64,000 nucleotides of DNA from JALORV01 sp963754065 (GTDB lineage: Bacteria; Pseudomonadota; Gammaproteobacteria; Burkholderiales; Burkholderiaceae_F). This document shows, piece by piece, positions 37,632 to 45,777 of the stretch (the stretch's first letter is position 1; each line of letters opens with the position of its first letter). Both the position numbers and the translations under genes were made by a program. The notes beneath the pieces are model-generated. The model was not told the origin of the DNA and searched no databases. It saw only the letters and a program-made list of their open reading frames with translations. The stretch lies in the NCBI GenBank assembly GCA_963754065.1, contig CAVWFH010000009.1, positions 62,001 through 126,000 on the forward strand, read 5' to 3'.

Positions 37632-38099
37632 ATGGCAACGAAGAAAGCTGCCAGGAAGCGCGCCGTCAAGAAGGCCGCGACCAAGGCGAAGGCTAAAAAG
37701 GCCGTCAAGAAGGTCAAGAAAGCGGTCAAGAAGACCAAGGTCAAGCGCGCTGTCAAGAAGGCCGTGACCAAGGCGAAAGTCAAGAAGGCTGTAAAGAAGG
37801 CGAAGGCCAAGCGTGCAGTAAAGAAGGTCGCGACCAAAGCCAAGGCCAAACGTGCCGTCAGGAAGGTGAAAAAGGCGGTTGCAAAGGTCAAGGTGAAAAA
37901 AGCCGTCGCAAAGGCCAAGGCGAAAGTTGTTAAGGCGGTGACGGCCGTGAAGGCGGCAGTCGCTCCGAAGCCTGCGCCCAAGCCGATGGCTGCTCCTGCA
38001 CCGACTCCTGCCGCGCCGTCGACGGCCGCAGCCCCGGGCGCAAAGACCGCGCTGAATCCAGCCGCGGCCTGGCCGTTCCCGACCGGCAGCCGTCCGTAG
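37632..38099 (+). CDS. Histone H1-like nucleoid protein
   Basis: This is a 155-residue basic protein. Residues 1-110 are KAK/KKAVKK repeats with AVKKVKKAVKK-type periodicity; residues 110-140 are Pro/Ala-rich; the end is NPAAAWPFPTGSRP, a conserved terminal motif of betaproteobacterial H1-like (AlgP/Hc1-related) proteins. It is expected to bind DNA non-specifically in the nucleoid. ATG 37632 follows a CAGGAG ribosome site, and an intrinsic terminator follows the stop. Repeat-length variation between strains is common in this family. Confidence 0.88.
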   Translation: MATKKAARKRAVKKAATKAKAKKAVKKVKKAVKKTKVKRAVKKAVTKAKVKKAVKKAKAKRAVKKVATKAKAKRAVRKVKKAVAKVKVKKAVAKAKAKVVKAVTAVKAAVAPKPAPKPMAAPAPTPAAPSTAAAPGAKTALNPAAAWPFPTGSRP

Positions 38100-38117
38100 G
38101 TCACTGCAGTACTGAAA

Positions 38118-38147
38118 ACGGGCGCGAATTCTCGCGCCCGTTTTTTT
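38118..38147 (+). terminator. Intrinsic terminator after H1-like gene
   Basis: ACGGGCGCGA (38118-38127), loop ATTC, TCGCGCCCGT (38132-38141) and a run of seven T. A textbook terminator 18 bp after the stop codon. Confidence 0.95.
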
Positions 38148-38226
38148 GCCCGCAACGCCCGCGGCAACTCGGATTCGTCGTGGCGCCCGCCGCTACAATG
38201 CCGCCTCCCCTCTGATCGCACTGCCC

Positions 38227-38766
38227 ATGCTTCTCGTCGACATCGCACGTGCGCTGCTGGACATCCTTGGGTCGCTGCTGGTCGGCCTGCTGTTGTTGCG
38301 CACCTGGGCCACGGCGATCGGAATGCCGGCGCGCAACCCGCTGGCGCACTTCGCTCGTGCTTTGACCGACTGGTTGGTGCGGCCCCTCGCGCGTGCCGTC
38401 CCGTCGCGCGGTCGTGTCGAATGGTCGGCGTTGCTGGCCGCGCTGGTCGCGACTGTCATCATCGTCGCGGTCAAGGTCGCGGTGTCAGGCCTGTCCATTG
38501 CATGGGACCTGGTGCTGATCGAATCGGTGCGGCAGCTGCTCCAGTGGGCGCTGACGCTGATCATCTGGGTCACGCTGATCTACGTGGTGATCAGCTGGGT
38601 AAACCCGCTCGCCCCGGTCGCCCCCGCGCTCTCTATGTTGCTGCGACCGCTGCTCGAGCCGATCCGGCGCATCCTGCCCACCATCGGCGGCATCGACCTG
38701 TCGCCGATGGCCCTGCTGATCATCGTCTACTTGCTGCAGATGATCATCGGCCGCATCGTCCTCTAG
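38227..38766 (+). CDS. YggT family membrane protein
   Basis: This is a 179-residue integral membrane protein with two YggT repeats (about 1-75 and 95-175), each with two hydrophobic segments. Family members are linked to osmotic tolerance in E. coli and to division or chromosome segregation elsewhere; the precise role is unclear. I chose ATG 38227 (MLLVDIARALLDILGSLL), 28 bp after a TACAAT hexamer (38194-38199); the open frame upstream overlaps that hexamer. In many proteobacteria yggT follows proC, but here no proC is adjacent. Confidence 0.9.
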   Translation: MLLVDIARALLDILGSLLVGLLLLRTWATAIGMPARNPLAHFARALTDWLVRPLARAVPSRGRVEWSALLAALVATVIIVAVKVAVSGLSIAWDLVLIESVRQLLQWALTLIIWVTLIYVVISWVNPLAPVAPALSMLLRPLLEPIRRILPTIGGIDLSPMALLIIVYLLQMIIGRIVL

Positions 38767-38835
38767 TTCGGAGTGTTGGATGCACATCGCATCCCGCGGT
38801 GAACCCTTTCACACGCCGGGTCGCCTGGACGTGCC

Positions 38836-39771
38836 TCACCAGGGCCGGTAGCCGAAGGCCTCGTTGAATCGATCCGCGATCGCCTGGCGATCGGCAATGT
38901 AGTTCTGCGCACCGCTGGCCTCGATCTTGATCGCACCGAGCACGGCGGCGAGCCGGCCGGTGGTTTCCCAGTCCAGACCCTTTGCGATGCCATAGAGCAG
39001 TCCTCCTCGGTAGGCATCACCGCAGCCGATCGGATCCACGACGCGGCGCGCGCTCGCGACGGGGACGCGCAACGACGTGCCGCCAACGTAGATCTCCGAG
39101 CCTTCGGCGCCGCGTGTCACCACCAATGCCTTCACGCGCTGCGCCAGTTCCGGCAGTGACAGTTGCGTGCGCTCGACCACGACGCGGGCCTCGTAGTCGT
39201 TCAGCGTCACATAGGTGGCCCGGGCGATGAACCAGAGCAGTTCATCGCCGTTGAAGAGCGGCATGGCCTGTCCGAGGTCGAAGATGAACGGGATGCCGTG
39301 TTCCGCGAATTGCTGAGCATGCTGCTGCATCCCGTCGCGCCCGTCCGGCGCGATGATTCCCAGCTCGATGCCCTCGTCACCCGGCACGGCGTTCAAGTGC
39401 GACTGGCCCATCGCGCCCGGATGAAAGGCAGTCAGCTGGTTGTCGTTGAGATCGGTCGTGATGAAGGCTTGCGCGGTATAGCTACCGGGAACCTGCGAGA
39501 CATAGCGGCGATCGATCGCGAGTGCGTCGAGCCGGTCGAGATACGGCCCGGCGTCCTCGCCGACGGTGGCCATCGGCAACGGTTCGCCGCCGAGGCACTT
39601 GAGGCTGTACGCAATGTTGCCGGCGCAGCCGCCAAACTCGCGCTTCATTTCGGGGACCAGAAACGAGACGTTCAGGATGTGGACCTGGTCCGGGAGGATG
39701 TGGTCGGCGAACCGCCCCTGGAACACCATGACCGTGTCGAAAGCGATCGAACCGCAGATGAGTGTGCGCAT
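38836..39771 (-). CDS. PfkB-family sugar/nucleoside kinase
   Basis: This is a 311-residue ribokinase-fold enzyme. The N-terminal MRTLICGSIAFDTVM, the GGCAGNIAYSL segment and the C-terminal signature DPIGCGDAYRGG with the catalytic Asp are present. Close relatives in Betaproteobacteria are often annotated as carbohydrate or adenosine kinases; the substrate cannot be read from the sequence. It converges on yggT and lies 70 bp downstream of the DUF3426 gene, with a strong hairpin in the gap. Confidence 0.88.
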   Translation of the reverse strand: MRTLICGSIAFDTVMVFQGRFADHILPDQVHILNVSFLVPEMKREFGGCAGNIAYSLKCLGGEPLPMATVGEDAGPYLDRLDALAIDRRYVSQVPGSYTAQAFITTDLNDNQLTAFHPGAMGQSHLNAVPGDEGIELGIIAPDGRDGMQQHAQQFAEHGIPFIFDLGQAMPLFNGDELLWFIARATYVTLNDYEARVVVERTQLSLPELAQRVKALVVTRGAEGSEIYVGGTSLRVPVASARRVVDPIGCGDAYRGGLLYGIAKGLDWETTGRLAAVLGAIKIEASGAQNYIADRQAIADRFNEAFGYRPW

Positions 39772-39792
39772 GAAATGTTATCCAGTGGGGCA

Positions 39793-39821
39793 GGCGCTCG
39801 CGGACAATCTCCGCGAGCGCC
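39793..39821 (-). other. Perfect 12-bp hairpin between DUF3426 gene and pfkB-like gene
   Basis: GGCGCTCGCGGA (39793-39804), loop CAATC, TCCGCGAGCGCC (39810-39821). There is no T-run on either strand. It is 21 bp upstream of the minus-strand kinase ATG and 20 bp after the DUF3426 stop, so it could separate or process the two messages. Confidence 0.6.
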
Positions 39822-39841
39822 GCGCGATCTTGATCGTTGCT

Positions 39842-40984
39842 CTATATATAGAACGGGTAGACGAGGAAGCCCGCAGCCTGCACGCCGCGGGTCTCGAAGT
39901 GGATGCGTATGGTCATGTCTGCGCCGGCGGCCAGACCTTCGTCGATGCGCGTACGCGGCTCGCCGGCGGCCACCAGGTAGTCTGCGGGAGTGAAGATCTT
40001 GCGCGCTACCGGGCGGTTTTGCGTATCACTCAGCGTGACCTCCAGCGCCGGCAGGGCCTGTGTGAAGGCGGCACGATTGCGAATGACGGCCGTCAGTTCC
40101 AGCACGTCAGTTCCCGCGATGGATTGCAGTTCACTGCCGATAACGGCCAGCTGATCCGGCTGCGTTGGCCAGCCCAGCGTGCATCCGAACACATCGCACA
40201 GCTGGGACAGTGCCGGACGGGCTTCGGGCCAGCGTGTGAGTAGATCCGAACGGAAGGTGACGGCGAGCTGTGCGACCGCAAGCAGAAGCAGAAGCAGCGA
40301 TCCTCCGCTGAAGACGATCGAAAAGCCGCGCCGCGGTGTGCGCCCTGCCGAGCGTATGAAGGCCGGCTCGTCCAGCGGCTCGGCGGCGACGGCCGCGGCA
40401 GGCTCCGGTGGCGGTGAAACTTCGATTACCTCGATGCCTTCAAGCAGGGCCCGGACCGAGTCACCGCTGGCATCCGTGAGGGGTCCCGGCGCGAGCAGCG
40501 TGGGCACGCCGGTTTCCGCTGAGGCCATTTCCTCGGTCGAGACCGATCGGCTGGCGCGGCGGTCCGCCGCCGGAGGTGGGGCCGGCGGCAGTTCCTGCGA
40601 CACGGTCGCGACCGGGGCCAGTCCCGGCGCGATGCGCAGTGTCGTGGCCGGACCGAGTGCCTTGCGCTTGCGATCCGAGGGATCGCGTCTGCGCTCGGGC
40701 AATGGGCGCATGCGTTCGCCGGCAGGTGCAGGCGCAGGTGCAGGCGCGGCCGTCGTTGTCTTCGGGCCGGCCTGTTCCGCAGTGATTTCTTGCGGATCTC
40801 GAGTCGCCTCTGCCGCCGGTCGTGTTGCCGTCAGCGCGGCATCGTCAACATAGGCCAGGCTACCAATCGCGTCGAAGACGGTCCGGCACTGTCCACAACG
40901 CACGAGTCCGCCGCGCAGCTTGAGCTGATCGGCGACCACGCGAAACATCGCGCCGCACTGGGGGCATTTGGTTGCGAGTGCCAT
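39842..40984 (-). CDS. Zinc-ribbon, DUF3426 membrane protein
   Basis: This is a 380-residue protein. It has an MJ0042-type zinc ribbon at the N-terminus (CPQC near 8-11, CGQC near 30-33), a long Pro/Ala/Arg-rich linker (50-215) that includes an APAPAPAPA run, one membrane segment (about 225-245) and a C-terminal extracytoplasmic DUF3426 domain (about 255-378, with FGCTLGWPTQPDQLAV). It is downstream of prmA on the same strand, as in most Betaproteobacteria. Function is unknown. The poly-AP run is coded by a tandem GCAGGTGCAGGC 12-mer at 40722-40747. Confidence 0.88.
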   Translation of the reverse strand: MALATKCPQCGAMFRVVADQLKLRGGLVRCGQCRTVFDAIGSLAYVDDAALTATRPAAEATRDPQEITAEQAGPKTTTAAPAPAPAPAGERMRPLPERRRDPSDRKRKALGPATTLRIAPGLAPVATVSQELPPAPPPAADRRASRSVSTEEMASAETGVPTLLAPGPLTDASGDSVRALLEGIEVIEVSPPPEPAAAVAAEPLDEPAFIRSAGRTPRRGFSIVFSGGSLLLLLLAVAQLAVTFRSDLLTRWPEARPALSQLCDVFGCTLGWPTQPDQLAVIGSELQSIAGTDVLELTAVIRNRAAFTQALPALEVTLSDTQNRPVARKIFTPADYLVAAGEPRTRIDEGLAAGADMTIRIHFETRGVQAAGFLVYPFYI

Positions 40985-41055
40985 CGGTCAGCCCCCACCG
41001 CAGCGCACGGGCGACCGACGTGGATGGACAGCGATGTGACGCAGGGCACGTGGGG

Positions 41056-41964
41056 TCATGCGGCGCGCTCCCCGGCGAGGCAAACCCAGCCGTCGGAGGC
41101 GTGCCAGACGCGCAGTTCAACCGCCGCGTCCGCCTCGCGATAGGCGGCAATCACCTCGTCTGCCTGGCGCTCGAGTACGCCGGACAGCACCAGCGCGCCG
41201 CCGGGAGCAACGCGCGCGAGCAAGGCCGGTGCAAGCAGCTTCAATGGATTCGAGAGAATGTTGGCCACGACAATGTCGAACACACCCGGTGCGAGACCTG
41301 CAGGGCCAGTGTAGCGTGCAGCAACCGCGTTGACCTCCGAGTTGGCACGGGCGGCAGCCAGTGCCTGCTCGTCCAAGTCCACACCCACAGTGGTACCCGC
41401 GCCCAGTTTGACCGCGGCGATCGCCAGGATGCCGGAGCCGCAACCGTAGTCGAGCACGCTGGCACCGACGGTGACATGCTGTTCGAGCCACGCGAGGCAC
41501 AGCTGGGTGGTCGGATGCGTGCCTGTGCCGAAGGCGACGCCCGGATCGAGTCGAACGACAACGGCCGAGGGGTCGGGAACTTCGTGCCACGACGGCACGA
41601 TCCACAGGCGCTCGCTAATGCGGGTTGGCGGAAACTGGGCCTGCGATGTGCGGACCCAGTCTGCATCCTCGACCTTCGCAATGGATTCGACCGGCAATGC
41701 GGCTGCGTGGCCAATGGCACTCGCGGCCGCAGCGATCAGGCGCTGGCCGTCCTGCGGAGTGCCGTCGACGAGGAAGCGCAGCCGGCTGCGCTGCCATGCC
41801 CGCCGTGCGGGTTCAAGCCCCGGCTCACCGAAAAGTGGAGCTTCAATGTCCGACGCAGCATCAGCATCCTCGATCGCGACGGAAAGGGCGCCCGCCTCGA
41901 GCAGGGCGTCGGCCAGCGCCTCGGCACTGTCCTCGTCTGCAAGCAGGGTGATTTCGAGCAGCAC
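41056..41964 (-). CDS. prmA: Ribosomal protein L11 methyltransferase PrmA
   Basis: PrmA trimethylates several amino groups of ribosomal protein L11 using SAM. The 302-residue protein has the small L11-binding N-terminal domain and a Rossmann methyltransferase domain with DYGCGSGILAIAA (motif I) and the NILSNPLKLLAP catalytic-loop region (the NxxxNPL type). GTG at 41964 is the start, six bases after the accC stop, so it is likely part of the aroQ-accB-accC-prmA transcript. Confidence 0.95.
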   Translation of the reverse strand: MLLEITLLADEDSAEALADALLEAGALSVAIEDADAASDIEAPLFGEPGLEPARRAWQRSRLRFLVDGTPQDGQRLIAAAASAIGHAAALPVESIAKVEDADWVRTSQAQFPPTRISERLWIVPSWHEVPDPSAVVVRLDPGVAFGTGTHPTTQLCLAWLEQHVTVGASVLDYGCGSGILAIAAVKLGAGTTVGVDLDEQALAAARANSEVNAVAARYTGPAGLAPGVFDIVVANILSNPLKLLAPALLARVAPGGALVLSGVLERQADEVIAAYREADAAVELRVWHASDGWVCLAGERAA

Positions 41965-41970
41965 GCCCGA

Positions 41971-43323
41971 CTACGCGCTGTGCCGCGCCGCGATTCGCTT
42001 TTCCAGGTAGTGAATGCTGGTGCCGCCGAGTACGAACTTCTCGTCCATCAGCAACTCGCGGTGCAACGGGATGTTGGTCTGGATGCCCTCGACGACCATC
42101 TCGGAAAGCGCGATGCGCATGCGGGCCAGCGCCTGCTCGCGCGTGTCGCCATAGCAGATGACCTTGCCGATCATCGAGTCGTAGTTCGGAGGGACGAAGT
42201 AGCCGCTGTAGGCGTGCGAATCGACGCGCACTCCGGGTCCACCCGGCGGATGCCAACCGGTAATGCGGCCCGGCGATGGCGTGAACTTGAACGGATCCTC
42301 GGCATTGATGCGGCACTCGATGGCATGGCCCTTGAGCACGATGTCACGCTGGCGCAGTCGCAGCTTCTCGCCGGCGGCGATGCGGATCTGCTCCTGCACG
42401 ATATCGATACCGGTCACCATTTCGGTCACCGGATGCTCGACCTGGACGCGAGTGTTCATCTCGATGAAGTAGAACTCGTTGTCCTGGTACAGGAACTCGA
42501 AGGTTCCGGCGCCGCGGTAGTTGACCTTCTTGCAGGCTTCGACGCAACGATCGCCGATCTTGTCGACAATGCGCCGGTTGATCCCCGGTGCCGGCGCCTC
42601 CTCGATGACTTTCTGATGGCGACGCTGCATCGAGCAGTCGCGCTCGCCGAGCCACACCGCGTTTCGGTGTTGGTCCGCGAGCACCTGAATTTCGATATGC
42701 CTCGGAGTCTCGAGGTACTTTTCCATGTAGACAGCGGGATTGCCGAACGCGGCCTGGGCTTCCTGGCGCGTCATCGTGACGGCATTGAGCAGTGCGGCTT
42801 CGGTGTGCACGACGCGCATGCCGCGTCCGCCGCCACCGCCGGCCGCCTTGATGATGACGGGATAGCCGACCGCACGTGCAGCGCGCACGATTTCGCGCGG
42901 TTCCTCCGCCAACGCGCCCTGCGAGCCGGGGACGGTCGGCACACTGGCCGCCGTCATGGCCTGCTTGGCCGAAACCTTGTCGCCCATCAGCCGGATCGAC
43001 TCTGGACGCGGCCCGATGAAGACGAATCCGCTCTTTTCGACGCGCTCGGCGAAGTCCGCGTTCTCGGACAGGAAACCGTAGCCGGGATGGATGGCCTCGG
43101 CATCCGTCACCTCGGCGGCACTGATGATTGCCGGAATATTCAGATAGCTCTCACGGGACGGCGGCGGACCGATGCACACCGATTCATCGGCGAGCTTCAC
43201 GTACTTCGCGTCTGTGTCGGCCTCCGAGTGCACCACGACAGTACGAATGCCCATCTCACGGCAGGCGCGCTGAATGCGCAGCGCAATCTCCCCGCGGTTG
43301 GCAATCAGTATCTTCTTGAACAT
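41971..43323 (-). CDS. accC: Acetyl-CoA carboxylase biotin carboxylase subunit AccC
   Basis: AccC carboxylates biotin on AccB at the expense of ATP. The 450 residues start with MFKKILIANRGEIALRI and show the ATP-grasp glycine loop KAAGGGGGRGM and the catalytic-lid residues FEFLYQDNEFYFIEMNTR (Glu/Arg-rich). It lies 116 bp after accB, a larger gap than elsewhere in the operon; no gene or strong hairpin is visible in that gap. Confidence 0.98.
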   Translation of the reverse strand: MFKKILIANRGEIALRIQRACREMGIRTVVVHSEADTDAKYVKLADESVCIGPPPSRESYLNIPAIISAAEVTDAEAIHPGYGFLSENADFAERVEKSGFVFIGPRPESIRLMGDKVSAKQAMTAASVPTVPGSQGALAEEPREIVRAARAVGYPVIIKAAGGGGGRGMRVVHTEAALLNAVTMTRQEAQAAFGNPAVYMEKYLETPRHIEIQVLADQHRNAVWLGERDCSMQRRHQKVIEEAPAPGINRRIVDKIGDRCVEACKKVNYRGAGTFEFLYQDNEFYFIEMNTRVQVEHPVTEMVTGIDIVQEQIRIAAGEKLRLRQRDIVLKGHAIECRINAEDPFKFTPSPGRITGWHPPGGPGVRVDSHAYSGYFVPPNYDSMIGKVICYGDTREQALARMRIALSEMVVEGIQTNIPLHRELLMDEKFVLGGTSIHYLEKRIAARHSA

Positions 43324-43439
43324 GAGGGGGCTCTGGGCTCGTTCATGCGCCGCAGGGTGCGCAACAGTCGGCGTTCATCGTCGGCCGAACTGCCATCTCG
43401 TGCGAGTTCTGCATGGCGGCATTGGGGCGAACCGCCTCT

Positions 43440-43901
43440 CTACTCGATGACGAACAGAGGTTGCCCGTACTCCACCGGCTGGCCGTTCTCGACAAGGATC
43501 TTCTTCACGGTTCCACCGACTTCGGCCTCGATCTCGTTCAGCAGTTTCATCGCCTCGATGATGCACAGCGTGTCGCCGGGCTTCACGACGGCACCTTGCT
43601 CGATGAACGACGGTGCGCCCGGGCTCGGCGATCGATAGAACGTCCCGACCATCGGTGACTTGACGACATGGCCCGGAGGTTCTTCGGCGCTGGTCGGTAC
43701 CGCGGCGGGCGTCGCACCGGCCTGGGACGGTGCAGCGACATGTGCTGTCGCGCCGACCGGACTCGGCGCAGGCGCCGGAGCGGCCGCAGCGGTCTTGACG
43801 ATGCGCACCTTGTCTTCGCCCTCTGTCACTTCGAGTTCGGCGATGCCCGACTCTGCGACCAGGTCGATCAGAGTCTTCAACTTTCTAAGATCCATGCTCA
43901 T
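43440..43901 (-). CDS. accB: Biotin carboxyl carrier protein AccB
   Basis: AccB carries biotin between AccC and the carboxyltransferase. The 153-residue protein has an N-terminal helix (1-35), an Ala/Pro linker (39-75) and a biotinyl domain with the modified Lys119 in EAMKLLNEIE. It is preceded by aroQ with six bases between the genes. A conserved thumb-like segment SPSPGAPSFIEQG is present, as in E. coli BCCP. Confidence 0.98.
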   Translation of the reverse strand: MSMDLRKLKTLIDLVAESGIAELEVTEGEDKVRIVKTAAAAPAPAPSPVGATAHVAAPSQAGATPAAVPTSAEEPPGHVVKSPMVGTFYRSPSPGAPSFIEQGAVVKPGDTLCIIEAMKLLNEIEAEVGGTVKKILVENGQPVEYGQPLFVIE

Positions 43902-43907
43902 TTCCGG

Positions 43908-44351
43908 TCAGGACGCCCGCTCAGCCAGGGCGAACTCGAGTGCGTAGCGGTAGCCCGCGGCGCCCAGGCCCACGATCGATCCGACCGCCAGGTCCGCCAG
44001 GTAGGAACGATGGCGAAACGCTTCGCGCCGGTGCACATTGGAAAGGTGGACCTCGATGAAAGGAAGCGCGACGGCCGCCAGCGCATCCCTCAAGGCGATG
44101 CTCGTGTGGGTGAAAGCGCCGGCATTGATGATCAGGAAGGTCGTGCCGTCCGTGCGGGCCACGTGGATTCGATCAATCAGTGCGCCTTCGTGGTTGCTCT
44201 GGAAAAAGACGAGATCTGCACCGTATCTGCGTGCAACGTCGGAGAGTTCGGCCTCGATCTGGGCCAGGGTGCGTCCGCCATAGATGGCAGGCTCGCGCGT
44301 TCCCAGCAGGTTCAGATTTGGCCCATTGAGGACGAGAATGCGGCTTGACAC
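43908..44351 (-). CDS. aroQ: Type II 3-dehydroquinate dehydratase AroQ
   Basis: AroQ catalyses the third step of the shikimate pathway. The 147 residues show the type II pattern: ILVLNGPNLNLLGTREPAIYG with the active-site Tyr24 (only outlined here), NAGAFTHTSIALRDAL and EVHLSNVHRREAFRHRS. The start is GTG at 44351 with GGGAGG just upstream. It heads the aroQ-accB-accC-prmA run. aroE of the same pathway is at 52.6 kb. Confidence 0.97.
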   Translation of the reverse strand: MSSRILVLNGPNLNLLGTREPAIYGGRTLAQIEAELSDVARRYGADLVFFQSNHEGALIDRIHVARTDGTTFLIINAGAFTHTSIALRDALAAVALPFIEVHLSNVHRREAFRHRSYLADLAVGSIVGLGAAGYRYALEFALAERAS

Positions 44352-44474
44352 GATCCTCCCAGGCTATTTTGGTTGCTTTTCGACGGAATTAACAGAAGAT
44401 GTCGCCGAAACTTAGGACGGCGCGGAGTCTGAACCTTCCGATCGCGGATGTCCAGCGGCCCTTTGAGAGGTCAA

Positions 44475-45011
44475 TCAAGAGCTCAATCGGGCATCGAGCC
44501 AGGTTCGCAGCAACTCTGGCCTGAGCAGCCCCAAATGGGCCTGCTCGACAGCGCCCTTAGGACTGATGAGCACAGTGTACGGCAAGGCGCCGCTTGGGTT
44601 GCCGAGTTCACGCGCAAGCTCGCTGCCGCCGGCTCCGGCGACCAGCAACGGCAGCTCCAACTTCAGTTCTGACTGAAAGCGTCGAATCGCGGACTGACTG
44701 TCGATCCCCAGCCCGACCACGGCGACGCCCCGCGTGCCGTAGTCCCGCGCCACCTGTTGCAGAGTCGGCATCTCCTCGACGCAGGGGGTACACCAGGTCG
44801 CCCAGAAATTGAGCACCAGCCACTGCCCCTTCCATTGCGCCATTGGCTGGGGCTGTCCCTGGGCGTCGTTGAATGTCTGCGCGAACAGAGCCGCCACGGC
44901 CGCAGTGCTGACGTCGTCGCGCCGCAGGCGGTACAAGGCCAGCCCGGCACCGCCCGCGAGTGCACCGGCGCCGAACCCGGCGAGCAGCAGCCGACGACGT
45001 GCTGCATTCAT
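44475..45011 (-). CDS. TlpA-like periplasmic thioredoxin-fold protein
   Basis: This is a 178-residue protein with an N-terminal signal/anchor (about 7-28, preceded by ARRR) and an AhpC-TSA/TlpA domain with the redox pair Cys74/Cys77 (WATWCTPC). It is likely a periplasmic thiol-disulfide reductant, possibly for cytochrome c maturation. The first ATG (45011) overlaps the stop of the upstream nucleotidyltransferase-like gene (ATGA). Confidence 0.92.
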   Translation of the reverse strand: MNAARRRLLLAGFGAGALAGGAGLALYRLRRDDVSTAAVAALFAQTFNDAQGQPQPMAQWKGQWLVLNFWATWCTPCVEEMPTLQQVARDYGTRGVAVVGLGIDSQSAIRRFQSELKLELPLLVAGAGGSELARELGNPSGALPYTVLISPKGAVEQAHLGLLRPELLRTWLDARLSS

Positions 45012-45667
45012 GACTCGGAATCCTCGATCAACTTCCGAAGCGCAGCCAGGCTGGCCCGGCCGCCGGCGGCGATCGGATGGACATCGAACTCGGACGTTGC
45101 AAGGGCGCGATGTCTCGGAGCGACACGGATCGCATCGTGGTCGTAGACATGGAGGCGTACGCCGATGCGACGTAGTGTCGGCGGCAATCCGGGCTCCCGC
45201 GCGGGCAGGACGAACGTCAGCCGTTCGAGTGGCAAGGGACGAACGCGGTCGTCAGTGCCTTCGGCCTCGAACTCGATGCCGCTATCCATGAGGTGCACCT
45301 CGACATCCTTGGCGCTGTCGGTGAACAGATGCAGCTCGATATCCGAGTGCTCGGTGGCCGTGCCGCCCAGCACCGCTCCGACCAGGTGAGGATTGAAGTC
45401 GGCCAGATGTGCCATCACGCCGGCGGCAGTTCGCCGCAAGGCCGCGAGCAATGCGGGATGCGACTCTGCGGCAAAGAGCTTCAAGTGCCGGCGCAGCTCA
45501 TGTTCGATCTCGGCGTTGTCCGGCATCGGACCGCGGGACGCCGACTCGCCAAGCAGCTCGTGCAGCGCCCGCCGCTTGGCCTGCCCGTAATCGCAACCCT
45601 CCTCCGCGATGAGGCGGGCGGCTGCGGCCGCCAGTTCGGTTCTGAGCGTTTCATTGCCTGAGGTCAT
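45008..45667 (-). CDS. Nucleotidyltransferase-like protein of unknown function
   Basis: This is a 219-residue cytoplasmic protein without a transmembrane segment. An N-terminal helical region (1-95) is followed by GAVLGGTATEHSDIELHLF, a pattern like the GG(x)nDxE motif of Pol-beta-type nucleotidyltransferases (Gly101/Gly102, Asp109, Glu111). The C-terminal third contains a RIGVRLHVYDHD segment where a third acidic residue might lie. It is divergent from mpl and overlaps tlpA. I do not know a demonstrated role; a link to tRNA or small-molecule nucleotidylation would be speculation. Confidence 0.7.
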   Translation of the reverse strand: MTSGNETLRTELAAAAARLIAEEGCDYGQAKRRALHELLGESASRGPMPDNAEIEHELRRHLKLFAAESHPALLAALRRTAAGVMAHLADFNPHLVGAVLGGTATEHSDIELHLFTDSAKDVEVHLMDSGIEFEAEGTDDRVRPLPLERLTFVLPAREPGLPPTLRRIGVRLHVYDHDAIRVAPRHRALATSEFDVHPIAAGGRASLAALRKLIEDSES

Positions 45668-45777
45668 GATGGTTGGGAAGTCTAGCGGCCGGGCGGACGG
45701 GTGCGGCGCATTACAATCGCGCGCCTTCGCGGCGGTCAGCGTTACGACCCCACGCCGCTTGCTCCGTTCCTTACCCC

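Noticed and set aside
37346..38099. Regular short repeats that might suggest a CRISPR or satellite array
   Set aside because: They are codon-level repeats (AAG AAG GCC type) inside lysine-rich genes with ribosome sites and stops; there are no constant repeats with unique spacers.
40972..43638. An 888-codon open frame antisense to prmA, accC and accB
   Set aside because: It has no recognisable domain and is fully opposite well-identified genes. Long antisense frames are expected in GC-rich DNA because stop codons are rare in that register.
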